Shown here: positions 1 to 7,787 of the stretch, piece after piece
How the letters are laid out: each line of letters opens with the position of its first letter
Position numbering within the stretch: position 1 is the first letter of the stretch
Assembly: GCA_016714165.1 (NCBI GenBank)
Contig: JADJNU010000001.1
Coordinates: 1,426,001-1,490,000, forward strand
Source: Bdellovibrionales bacterium
GTDB taxonomy: Bacteria > Bdellovibrionota > Bdellovibrionia > Bdellovibrionales > UBA1609
Direction of reading: 5' to 3'
Length of the DNA: 64,000 nt
Made by a program: the position numbers and the translations under genes
The notes under the pieces: generated by a model
The model's input: the letters and a program-made list of their open reading frames with translations, nothing else
The model's database searches: none
What the model was told of the DNA's origin: nothing

Positions 1-42
1 TTCATTGCGTGTTTGAGAAACGACCATTGGGAGGTAGTTAGT

Positions 43-1515
43 ATGCGTAGGACAAAGCAGAGATGGCTGATCATGGGAGCAATTTTTTTTGGCTTGTCAT
101 TGGCAGGGCTGATGGTCGGGTACTTGCCGACAGGAAATGCACAGCTTCCTAAATCACCGATTAGAGCCGGAGACCCCTTACCCGCCAATCTATTTATTGA
201 ACTCAATAAAGTGATCAATCCAACTGTCGTTAACATTTCTACCAGTCAAACTCCCCGTCAGACGGGAAGAAGAATGCCAGGATACCCAGATCCTTTTTTT
301 GATCTCTTCCAGCAATTCATGGGCCCCGGCCCCTTTTATCAAGAACAACAGCCGCGCCAGTCCCTGGGAACAGGATTTGTCATTCGCGAAGACGGCTTGA
401 TCCTTACCAATAACCACGTCGTCGACAAAGCTGATGTCATCAAAGTCCAGCTCAACGAAAATGATAAGGAAACATACGATGCAAAAGTGATTGGAAAAGA
501 TGCCAGTACTGATGTTGCCTTGATCAAAATTGAAGCTAAAAAGAAACTTCCGGCTGCAAAATTAGGTTCAAGTGCAGATCTTCAGGTGGGTGAGTGGGTT
601 GCCGCTTTTGGAAATCCTTTTGGACATGGGCACACAATCACCAAAGGCATTATCTCAGCCTTGGGACGAGAGATTGATGAGCTCAATCGATTTCCCTTTT
701 TGCAGACAGACGCCAGCATCAATCCGGGTAATTCTGGTGGACCTCTGGTGAATTCCCTTGGGTTCGTGGTTGGAGTTAATACAGCTATAGACGCGCGTGC
801 ACAAGGGATAGGTTTTGCTATTCCAATTGACGATGTAAAATCCATTGTCTCCGTTCTTGAAAAAGATGGAAGTATCAAACGCGGCTTTCTTGGCGTCCTT
901 ATGCAAGATCTGGATAAGGAGTCAGCGAATTCTATCGGAATTGATCGGACCGACGGAGCTCTGTTGACTCAAATTATCCCCGAAAGCCCCGCACAAAAGG
1001 GAGGCCTTAAGCCTTACGACTTAGTCATTCAGATAAATGGAAAGAAAGTATCCAGTACACGCGATTTAAGTCGGAGCGTTTTGGGACTCAAGGCGGGAGA
1101 CAAAGTCGAAGTGACTGTGGTTCGCGATAAGAAGGAAAAAAAGCTCCAAGTGACGATCGGCAAACATCCTGACGAGACAGATGAGGATCAGTTGGGCCAA
1201 TCGATGAAGCGCTACAACGGTCAGAAGGCGCCCTTTGATTTGGGATTTAGAGTTGGTGATTACTCGAGGGAACTCGCCGCCGAACTTGGACTCCCCCTGC
1301 TCAGCGAACCTCGTCCCATCATTCTCGATGTGGAAAGAAACTCACTGGCCGCTGTATCGGGCTTGGCACCCGGGGACATCATCCTTGACGTGAATCGTCA
1401 GGAAGTGATCAAGGCTCGCGATGTACTGAAGACGCTCCGAAAAGACGGCATCAACGTCTTGCGGGTGCTGAAACAAAACCGAGTGGTATTGATTTATTTG
1501 AAGTCTCAGAAGTAA
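43..1515 (+). CDS. degP: DegP/DegQ-type periplasmic serine protease with two PDZ domains
   Basis: S1C (HtrA) protease for envelope protein quality control. The open frame reaches TTG 13, but ATG 43 has GGGAGG eight bases upstream and starts a signal anchor (about residues 8-28), giving 490 aa. The trypsin-like domain shows the triad His125 (TNNHVV), Asp157 (STDVALIK) and Ser231 (NPGNSGGP). Two PDZ domains follow at about 270-365 and 400-485; the second ends close to the C-terminus, as in DegP/DegQ. A Phe/Pro-rich segment at about 80-105 matches the LA-loop position. It is monocistronic: a terminator lies 34 bases after the stop. The family assignment is firm; DegP versus DegQ versus MucD naming is not resolvable here. 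Confidence 0.95.
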   Translation: MRRTKQRWLIMGAIFFGLSLAGLMVGYLPTGNAQLPKSPIRAGDPLPANLFIELNKVINPTVVNISTSQTPRQTGRRMPGYPDPFFDLFQQFMGPGPFYQEQQPRQSLGTGFVIREDGLILTNNHVVDKADVIKVQLNENDKETYDAKVIGKDASTDVALIKIEAKKKLPAAKLGSSADLQVGEWVAAFGNPFGHGHTITKGIISALGREIDELNRFPFLQTDASINPGNSGGPLVNSLGFVVGVNTAIDARAQGIGFAIPIDDVKSIVSVLEKDGSIKRGFLGVLMQDLDKESANSIGIDRTDGALLTQIIPESPAQKGGLKPYDLVIQINGKKVSSTRDLSRSVLGLKAGDKVEVTVVRDKKEKKLQVTIGKHPDETDEDQLGQSMKRYNGQKAPFDLGFRVGDYSRELAAELGLPLLSEPRPIILDVERNSLAAVSGLAPGDIILDVNRQEVIKARDVLKTLRKDGINVLRVLKQNRVVLIYLKSQK

Positions 1516-1548
1516 GAGAGAATTATGAAGAAGTAAGAAGCTCGTGCA

Positions 1549-1609
1549 GTCAGAGTACAGTACCGGCAGTACCGGCAGTACCGGCAGTCCCACTGTGCTC
1601 TGACTTTTT
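1549..1609 (+). terminator. Rho-independent terminator with tandem 9-mers in its loop
   Basis: A 13-base arm at 1549-1561 pairs with 1592-1604 (one G-U pair), followed by TTTTT. The 30-base loop consists of three head-to-tail copies of TACCGGCAG (1561-1587). It sits 34 bases after the degP stop and probably ends its transcript. The repeat-built loop is unusual. Confidence 0.75.
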
Positions 1610-1759
1610 CGGCACCGCGACGACTCCGCGCGTTTTTCATTCCAAAGGCCGGCCGAGGTCCTAAGCTAGGTCCTAAATTGAGACATTCCCCAACTATTTT
1701 GGCCTGCTCAAGACTTTTGTCTTAAGTCTTTTGTTTGGTCTGCCGTAACTGTATGTAAT

Positions 1760-1787
1760 GGGGAGTGCGTTGAAAAACTTGCTCCCC
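1760..1787 (+). other. Possible 5' UTR hairpin upstream of spoVG
   Basis: GGGGAG at 1760-1765 pairs with CTCCCC at 1782-1787, with an inner GTT/AAC pairing and a GAAA-like apex. It is 55 bases before the spoVG start. It could be a leader hairpin or a weak terminator, but no T run follows directly. The rest of the 1610-1841 gap shows nothing recognisable. Confidence 0.3.
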
Positions 1788-1841
1788 CTTTGACGCGTCT
1801 CAAGAGATGCATAAGAGACCCACACTGGGAAGGAGCAGATG

Positions 1842-2144
1842 ATGAAAATCACCGATGTTAAGGTATTCCCCGTTAACGAAGAACGCCTCAAAGCCTACGT
1901 CACTATCACCATCGACGATTGTTTTGTTGTTCGAGACCTGAAAGTCATCAAGGGAAATGATGGCCTCTTTGTAGCCATGCCCAGCAAGCGGCGCAAAGAC
2001 GGACAATTTAAAGACATTGCCCATCCACTCAATCAGGAAACCAGAAACGAAATCGAGAAGGCCATTTTTGATGAATTCGAGAGAGAAATTCGATCACTGG
2101 GCAGCAGCCTCGATGATTTGAACCAAGAAGACCACGAAGAATAG
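1842..2144 (+). CDS. spoVG: SpoVG family RNA/DNA-binding regulator
   Basis: About 100 aa, matching SpoVG length and pattern: MKITDVKVFPV at the N-terminus, then TITIDDCFVVRDLKVI, then a FVAMPSKRR-like core. The family binds nucleic acid and acts as a site-specific regulator in Firmicutes and spirochaetes, and is also found in deltaproteobacterial lineages. Two ATGs are adjacent (1839 and 1842); AGGAG at 1831-1835 is six bases before ATG 1842, so that start is preferred. The C-terminus is acidic. No sporulation gene is nearby, so the name reflects homology and not spore formation. Confidence 0.93.
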   Translation: MKITDVKVFPVNEERLKAYVTITIDDCFVVRDLKVIKGNDGLFVAMPSKRRKDGQFKDIAHPLNQETRNEIEKAIFDEFEREIRSLGSSLDDLNQEDHEE

Positions 2145-2233
2145 TCCTCGAATTCTGACCATATCTATTGGTTTTACCTTGATTTCCCGGCCTTTCTTGA
2201 TACCTTACTGGGCTCAGTTTTCCCATTATCGAT

Positions 2234-2308
2234 TGGGGTGTCGCCAAGTGGTAAGGCATCGGATTTTGATTCCGACATTCGCAGGTTCGATCCCTGCCAC
2301 CCCATCCA
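2234..2308 (+). tRNA. tRNA-Gln (anticodon TTG)
   Basis: The cloverleaf folds fully: acceptor TGGGGTG/CACCCCA, D arm with AAGTGGTAAGG, anticodon stem TCGGA/TCCGA with loop TTTTGAT (anticodon 2266-2268), and a T loop with GGTTCGATCC. The CCA end is encoded (2306-2308) after discriminator T2305. A terminator follows at once. The 3' end is duplicated 3.5 kb downstream, suggesting use as an integration site. Confidence 0.96.
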
Positions 2309-2313
2309 ATTTC

Positions 2314-2337
2314 AACCGCTTAACAGGCGGTTTTTTA
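2314..2337 (+). terminator. Rho-independent terminator of tRNA-Gln
   Basis: AACCGC (2314-2319) pairs with GCGGTT (2327-2332) across a 7-base loop, followed by a T-rich tract. It lies six bases after the encoded CCA. Confidence 0.85.
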
Positions 2338-2370
2338 TTTTCTAGGGTCATCAGGAAAATCAAATAGTTG

Positions 2371-2442
2371 CGGTTCTACGGTTCTACGGTTCTACGGTTC
2401 TACGGTTCTACGGTTCTACGGTTCTACGGTTCTACGGTTCTA
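2371..2442. repeat. Nine perfect tandem copies of octamer CGGTTCTA
   Basis: Nine uninterrupted copies are followed by a degenerate copy up to 2450. Read on the minus strand the unit is TAGAACCG. Nearly two units recur at 4003-4016 around the TAG stop codon of the metalloprotease gene, beyond the IS element. No spacers are present, so it is not a CRISPR. The length suggests slippage-prone, possibly strain-variable DNA. Confidence 0.9.
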
Positions 2443-2456
2443 CTCGGTTCATGGTG

Positions 2457-3746
2457 GGTAATTCAAAAAAGTCATTTAAGCACAAGCATTTAGGTATCTG
2501 AGTCTATACAATTTAAAACTTTTAACGCCGTAAGCCCTCTTCTGGATTAGCTTTGCGACGTTGTTAAAGCCTTCTGTTCTGGCATTGGTAATGCGGTTGA
2601 CGAAGTAATTCAAGATTTCATTTCTCCATTTCATGAGGGTGCGCCTGAGGGTTTTTATTTCGGGGATTTGGCTTAAAGCCATTTGATCTGTAATTCGAAT
2701 TAACACTTTGGCAGCTGTTCTGTTTCCTTTGATTCGGTAAAATCCATGGAGGGCTTCTTTGTAATGATAAATTTCTTTTAGCTGGGGATGAAGATTGAGC
2801 CATTCATAAAGGGCTCTTCGTTCATAGGACTCAAGCTTTTACCATTTCTAAGTAGGAGTTTTCGAAGGGGACTGGTTCTTTTGTCGCCAGTGACTTGTTT
2901 TCGGTAGCGATTAAGAGCTGGATTTAAAAGCCTGAGCACATGGAACTTATCAGCAATCATCTGGGAGTTAGGAAAAAACTCTCGAACAAAGCTTTTATAG
3001 CTATCTGACAAATCTAGAACGACGTTTTTTACATTTTCTCTACCAGGGATATGTTTAAGTTGTTCAATGAGTTGCCCCTTTTACTTTTCCATGAGCGAGT
3101 TCACGAACACGCTTATTGTTGTAATCAACGAGTACGGTTGCAAACTCTCTAAACCCATTGGCTCGAGAGAAAAGTGTTCATCTATGCCAATGGTTTTTGG
3201 CCACGGATAATTGATATGCCTCTTGAGGTTCGTCTCTAACCTCTCATAAAGAGTCTGATAGACCGTCCACGTTGAACATGCATAGGCCCTTCTGACCTTA
3301 CTGAGATCCGTAAAGTTCTCACAGGCCCAAAGAACACCTCGTTTAAACCTCTCGGTGGTTCTTTTTCCTTTTCTGATTCCTTGAACTGGTTCGGTGAAAG
3401 GCTTTCGGCAGGTCTTACAATAGAATCTGCGTTTTAAAACATGGAGCCAGACTTGATTGCCGTGGATGGGAGCATCGTGTGCTTTGGCCCACCTTCGATC
3501 ATAAACAGTCTTAGAAGGTGTCGCACACTTTGGACAGATTTCAAAGCTGGATACTTTTTCAACCTGTTTGTGCTTTCGGCCAGATCGATCTCTCCCAAAT
3601 TTTAAAAGTTTTAATTCTGGTAATAATAGAAATTGTGATATTTTTTCGTGCTGAGGCATAAGTTCTTTTCCTTTCAAAGGTTTGAGTTGTCAGGCACCCA
3701 AATCTTAGCTTGAAAAAGTCTTAGGCCTCTTCTTTTTTGACTTACC
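2457..3746 (-). mobile_element. Degenerate ISL3-type insertion sequence, about 1290 bp
   Basis: The ends are 15-base inverted repeats: GGTAATTCAAAAAAG at 2457-2471 and CTTTTTTGACTTACC at 3732-3746, 14 of 15 matching. They bracket one transposase reading region on the minus strand. The size fits ISL3 elements (about 1.3-1.5 kb). No matching 8-bp target duplication is visible in the flanks (TCATGGTG versus GCATCCCA), so the copy is old or rearranged. The left end abuts the octamer array. Confidence 0.7.
2476..3677 (-). pseudogene. ISL3 family transposase, two frameshifts
   Basis: The protein is intact only across three frames. Part 1 (3677 to about 3172) has an N-terminal zinc finger (CPKC...CKTC) and the first catalytic Asp in TIGIDEHF. 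A one-base shift near 3167-3176 leads to part 2, reading on through GREFATVLVDYN-like sequence to LDLSDSYKSF (second Asp) and DKFHVLRLL. A second shift near 2820-2835 leads to part 3, with the catalytic Glu in NARTEGFNN and a tail ending at 2476. All three catalytic residues survive in the reconstruction, so decay is recent or sequence errors are present. Family call from the motifs is strong. Confidence 0.88.
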
Positions 3747-4006
3747 GCATCCCACCTCCAACCGTGGAGAACCAAAATACCTCGGTCGATGGCGCCGCCA
3801 TCGCCGAGGCTCGTCCGAACCTTCAGTCCGATTATGGCATCCAGGATAAGGTTGAGGACGAATGTTCCAAAAGTCAAAATTTACAAAATCAAAAATCGGA
3901 GGTGGCAATCAAAGAGCTGATGAACTAAGTTGTGAATCGTCTCGACCGAGAGAGTCATGTCCACGCAACTAAAAACTTCCGCAACTAAATTTGTTTATTT
4001 CGGGTT
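3747..4006. other. Non-coding stretch between IS and metalloprotease
   Basis: No supported gene. It contains a strong hairpin at 3781-3808 (arms CTCGG+CGATGGC / GCCATCG+CCGAG with one bulged T) without a following T run, and part of the octamer repeat at 4003-4016. Short open frames here lack ribosome binding sites and family features. Confidence 0.5.
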
Positions 4007-5623
4007 CTACGGTTCCATACCCCTACACTCCAATTGCAGACCTAAATTTTCAGCCAAGAATGGCAAGACACTCTTATCCCGTAAACTTTCAGAGCACAGA
4101 TAGTTGCGAGCCTTATCCCTTCCCACATTAGACTGACCATCTTTTACTATAAAACCAAGAGCGGCGACGAAACTTCCCAAACGTGAGTCTTTGGGAGCAA
4201 GCGCCTTATAAACGTCCCAACCAACGACAAGACTCCACACCCCTAGAATGTTTGCATTTGCGATAAGCCAATCGGTGCTATTTCCGACTGACCACATCAA
4301 ACACTCAGGAATTTTCTTACGCCAAAATTTTCCATCGTAAGTGGGTTCAATATCTAAGTCTCCGCAAAACGGTTTCGTAGGCACATTTGGACTTCCCAAA
4401 TAGAGCGATTGAAAGTTCTCTCTATCCATCTCGCCAAGATGAACAAACTTCGACGTGAGATTAAATGGCGGATAACCCATTACTGTTCCCAGAGAGGGAT
4501 CACTCAGCCAAGCTCCAGCGAAGTTGTGATTCCAGCCTAAAAAATGTCCCATCTCATGAAGCAAAAGCCACATAACCAAACCTTCTGGATCTGGCCTCAA
4601 GATTTGTGAATACTTGCCAATCCGTGAGAAACCCAACGCTGTCTGTATAAGAGTCGAAGGATTTTCTACTAACGCAAGCTCGCTGGCCGTCCCCAATCGG
4701 CGCGCGACTTGGCTTGAATCGTTGTAGAGATAAATAATTCCTCCCATGACTCTGCCTGTTCTCGGATCAGCCGTCACAGTGGATGTTCCATGTTCACCCG
4801 TCCATGTGAATTCTTCGCCGCCATGCCACTGGATACACAAAATGTTTTCCGTTAGGCAATCCGTGACATTTAGGTCCTGTTTCCCACCAAAGAAATAGTA
4901 GTTATGTCCAAAAAGTTGATTCCATTCACCAAGGGCTCTTTTCAAAACGTCGATAAATCGATTCGGAAAATTTGGATTTACAAGCACTCTCCGTGAACCA
5001 GTGCGAACGGGATGATTAAAGAAATAACGTGGTCCTGGAAACGGCCGAGTATCAATTCCGAAGAGAGCCTGGATCGACAAATCGCCAATCATTCTCTCAT
5101 TGTTTGGGGTGAAACTAAGGCCCGGAAATATTTTTGATCCCACAAGGTATTTGGTCTCTATTTCCTCAATCTTGGTCGGCATCAGAACAAGAACGAATTG
5201 TCTTTCAGAAAAATTCAAAATAATTTTGTCTTCGCCGGAACGTGAAAGAGTGAATGCGTCAGCTCCAGATCTCACCCCCCAGACGAAAGGTTCCAAAGTA
5301 GGAGACTCAGAGAGGTTTACCGCACTGAACGTCCACTCGATAACGCCGCCCCGTTTCGGATCTGAGGGATTTTTAAAAATGGCTCTTTGATTGAGCGGCA
5401 ATTCTTCCGAAAGTACCAGATCACCGTTTACTGATTCTACTTTCCAACTCTTGACCACAAGACCTGATGCCTCGCTGCCAGATGCATCGTAGGCAACTGA
5501 CGTAATGTTTTTCCATTTTGCTAGGGAGGCTTTAACTTCCGAGGGCCACGTCCGAACTTCCGCCCAAGACCCTCGGCAACAAATCGACATAAAAATGAGT
5601 GTCAAAATTTGGCAAAAACGCAT
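4007..5623 (-). CDS. Secreted metzincin-like zinc metalloprotease
   Basis: About 538 aa from ATG 5623 (GTG 5635 is an in-frame alternative). The signal peptide is MRFCQILTLIFMSICCRGSWA. The C-terminal half carries the zinc site HEMGHFLGWNHN (His356, His360, His366) and a downstream Met-turn candidate TVMGYP (Met382), the metzincin arrangement; the third ligand followed by Asn resembles the HExxHxxGLRHN group. The N-terminal 200 residues are beta-rich and unassigned. It is the only intact gene in the 3.5-kb stretch between the tRNA-Gln 3' end and its duplicated copy, so it may be cargo of an integrated segment. The TAG stop lies within the octamer TAGAACC(C)G. Substrate unknown; secretion suggests an extracellular or prey/host protein. 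Confidence 0.75.
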   Translation of the reverse strand: MRFCQILTLIFMSICCRGSWAEVRTWPSEVKASLAKWKNITSVAYDASGSEASGLVVKSWKVESVNGDLVLSEELPLNQRAIFKNPSDPKRGGVIEWTFSAVNLSESPTLEPFVWGVRSGADAFTLSRSGEDKIILNFSERQFVLVLMPTKIEEIETKYLVGSKIFPGLSFTPNNERMIGDLSIQALFGIDTRPFPGPRYFFNHPVRTGSRRVLVNPNFPNRFIDVLKRALGEWNQLFGHNYYFFGGKQDLNVTDCLTENILCIQWHGGEEFTWTGEHGTSTVTADPRTGRVMGGIIYLYNDSSQVARRLGTASELALVENPSTLIQTALGFSRIGKYSQILRPDPEGLVMWLLLHEMGHFLGWNHNFAGAWLSDPSLGTVMGYPPFNLTSKFVHLGEMDRENFQSLYLGSPNVPTKPFCGDLDIEPTYDGKFWRKKIPECLMWSVGNSTDWLIANANILGVWSLVVGWDVYKALAPKDSRLGSFVAALGFIVKDGQSNVGRDKARNYLCSESLRDKSVLPFLAENLGLQLECRGMEP

Positions 5624-5814
5624 ATCGCTGATCACTACTCTGCACTTGAGATCGTTTTAATTGCTCACGCTTGTTATAGGAATATGCTATTCAAAGTTTG
5701 TGCCCTTGGCTTCTTTCCGTGTCGAGGAAATACGTAAACACGAAGTTGCGTAGTCAATTGTAGTCACTCACATCACGATCCCAGTAAAATCAATGGCTTA
5801 GAGCGCCCCGCACA

Positions 5815-5828
5815 ACCCCATCCAATTT
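5815..5828. repeat. 14-bp direct repeat of the tRNA-Gln 3' end (att-like)
   Basis: ACCCCATCCAATTT here is identical to 2299-2312, which spans the acceptor 3' strand, CCA and the next bases of tRNA-Gln. Weaker similarity continues upstream (CCCCGCACA versus CCCTGCC). The pair flanks 3.5 kb of accessory DNA, as expected after integration at a tRNA 3' end, but no integrase is present. Confidence 0.6.
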
Positions 5829-5852
5829 AACCCGCTTTGTGCGGGTTTTTTT
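5829..5852 (+). terminator. Rho-independent terminator beside the att-like repeat
   Basis: AACCCGC (5829-5835) pairs with GCGGGTT (5841-5847) across TTTGT, then seven T. The hairpin is at the same distance from the 14-bp repeat as the tRNA-Gln terminator, but differs in sequence, so the context was duplicated and diverged or came from another tRNA site. Confidence 0.8.
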
Positions 5853-5929
5853 GTGCCTTCGATTAGATTTCATTGACTTTTTATTGGGCAAACCTGCAAC
5901 TTGAAATTTGCAATAGGTGGGATTACTCG

Positions 5930-7315
5930 ATGGCATCAAGCAGTTTGGTTTCAAAAGGTCTGATTTCGCTCGTCCATTTACCTCAGTGGTGCGTTGAACA
6001 GCCACCACTCGGAATCGCGTACTTGACTGGGTTTCTAGAAGCAAAAGGCTACCGCGTTCGTCAGGTCGATTACTCCGTTCGACTTTTTGCCGAATTGCCG
6101 GACGAGCAAAAGCATTTTCTTGATTCACACTTTCATCTGAACTGGATTCATGAACACAATTACCGAACGAAGGTGGTCCCGGTGATTGAGGCATGGCTTC
6201 AGCGCTGGGCTGAGGAGTTAGCGGCGACGGCCGATAGAATCGTTGGATTTACTGTTTTGACGACGTCAATGCTCTGCACCCTTGATGTGGTGGCGCGACT
6301 CAAGAAACTTCGGCCAGATTTGACGATTGTTTTGGGCGGACCACACTGCACACGTTATGAGGGTGGACCCGAGATGATCAAACACCCAGACGTGGACATG
6401 GTCGTTCCTGATGAGGGTGAAGAAACCTTTCATGATTATCTCCAAGCCATTGACGAAGGGCGACCCCTTGATAGCGTTAAGGGACTGCTCTTTAAGAGAG
6501 AAGGTCAGGTAATTGACACCGGAACGCGAGATTTGATTAAAGATATTAACGCACTTCCGATCCCCGTTTTCTCTGGATTTGATTTGCATCAGTACCGCTC
6601 ACTCAGCCTGCCGCTCTTGGGAAGCCGTGGTTGCATTTATCGATGCAGTTTCTGTTCTGAGACTGTGTTGTGGAAGAAATTCCGCTATCGCTCTGGCGAC
6701 AATATGTTCCTTGAATTCAAGCAGCACAGCGAGAACCTAGGGGTGCACGGATTTTATATTGTTGATTCGCTTATCAACGGCAACTTACGTGAGCTTGAGC
6801 GAATGTGTGATTTAATTATCGAATCGGGTTTGAAGGTTTGGTGGAGTGGAAAGGCCTCGTTCCGTCGGCATATGACCAAAGAGCTCTTAATGAAGATGGC
6901 AAAGGCAGGGTGTTTTGGTTTGGACTACGGACTTGAAAGCGGTTCACCGAAGGTCATTTCTGATATGAAGAAGGGTTTTGAAATTCCGGTCGCAGAACGC
7001 CTGATTCGCGAAACCAATGAGGTTGGAATTAAGGTGGGACTTTTCCTGCTTGCTGGATTTCCTACCGAGACTGAAGATAACTTCCAAGAGACACTCGATT
7101 CTTTGAAAGCTCAGGAATCTCATATCGATCATGTGACTGCTGGCTACGGCATGGGACTGCAAGCCGGCTCTGATGTGCAATTGCACCAAGAACAATATGG
7201 CATCTACTGGAAGGGCAATGATTGGTACTCGGAACACACGACTCCTGAAATTCGTCGGGATCGGGTCGAGCGCCTCCATAAGTACTGCAGCACCCTCAAA
7301 TTCGGAGTCATGTGA
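5930..7315 (+). CDS. B12-binding-domain radical SAM protein
   Basis: 461 aa from ATG 5930, which has AGGTGG nine bases upstream; an upstream in-frame TTG at 5873 overlaps the terminator region and is rejected. Residues about 10-185 form a cobalamin-binding-like Rossmann region (PPLGIAYLTGFLEAKGY; IVLGGPHCTRYEGG). The radical SAM core begins with SRGCIYRCSFC, the CxxxCxxC cluster being Cys235, Cys239 and Cys242, and continues with GLDYGLESGS and GLFLLAGFPTE. There is no His in the expected DxHxxG position of the N-terminal domain, so B12 may bind base-off or not at all. The substrate cannot be inferred. The stop overlaps a downstream ATG (TGATG), implying a former coupled partner. Confidence 0.9.
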   Translation: MASSSLVSKGLISLVHLPQWCVEQPPLGIAYLTGFLEAKGYRVRQVDYSVRLFAELPDEQKHFLDSHFHLNWIHEHNYRTKVVPVIEAWLQRWAEELAATADRIVGFTVLTTSMLCTLDVVARLKKLRPDLTIVLGGPHCTRYEGGPEMIKHPDVDMVVPDEGEETFHDYLQAIDEGRPLDSVKGLLFKREGQVIDTGTRDLIKDINALPIPVFSGFDLHQYRSLSLPLLGSRGCIYRCSFCSETVLWKKFRYRSGDNMFLEFKQHSENLGVHGFYIVDSLINGNLRELERMCDLIIESGLKVWWSGKASFRRHMTKELLMKMAKAGCFGLDYGLESGSPKVISDMKKGFEIPVAERLIRETNEVGIKVGLFLLAGFPTETEDNFQETLDSLKAQESHIDHVTAGYGMGLQAGSDVQLHQEQYGIYWKGNDWYSEHTTPEIRRDRVERLHKYCSTLKFGVM

Positions 7316-7680
7316 TGGCCCGAGTTTTCATTGAGGCACACATTTGAGAGGCGTCCCTGAAGCTCACCACGAATCTCCGCCACAATTAGATACTTGGATG
7401 GCTCTCTCAAAATCAACTCTTGTGTCCCAATTCGGCCCGCCTCTCTATTTGAAAGTTCAAATCAATCAGAAAAATTTGCTCTTGTATCCAATTTGATAAA
7501 GGACATTCTTAAATCGCCCCCGCTTTTGTCCGATAAGAACACAATGGTACTTGAACCACTCCCCCATGGCTATTGAACTCTCTTGGATTGCAGGCGGAGG
7601 CCTGACCTCAACCTATCTTATCAACTACCAAGTGGGGACAATTGCTCCCACTCATTGGGGTTCGGGTGATCTGGTCGACC
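7315..7680 (+). pseudogene. Possible decayed gene coupled to the radical SAM gene
   Basis: ATG 7315 overlaps the upstream stop (TGATG) and reads MARVFIEAH before a stop. A one-base shift continues as HLRGVPEAHHESPPQLD up to a stop near 7490; another frame continues as NLIKDILKSPPLLSDK to 7576, and a third reads to 7684. The successive pieces look like coding sequence broken by indels, but no family is recognised. The alternative is plain non-coding DNA; nothing else is seen in 7316-7787. Confidence 0.3.
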
Positions 7681-7787
7681 GATAAAGAAATTGAGCCCAA
7701 CTTATTGAAACTCGCTTAACATTTAGAAAGAACTATACAAAATACTTTGAACACGGCTAGGTTAGCCACATCAATTCATTGATTTTT

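Noticed and set aside
1842..2144. Sign of spore formation
   Set aside because: SpoVG is widespread in non-sporulating bacteria and no other sporulation gene is seen.
2179..2367. 62-codon ORF across the tRNA
   Set aside because: It lies over tRNA-Gln and its terminator.
2371..2442. CRISPR array
   Set aside because: Perfect head-to-tail octamers without spacers and no cas genes.
5811..5828. Second functional tRNA
   Set aside because: Only about 20 bases resemble a tRNA 3' end; no T loop, anticodon or D arm upstream.
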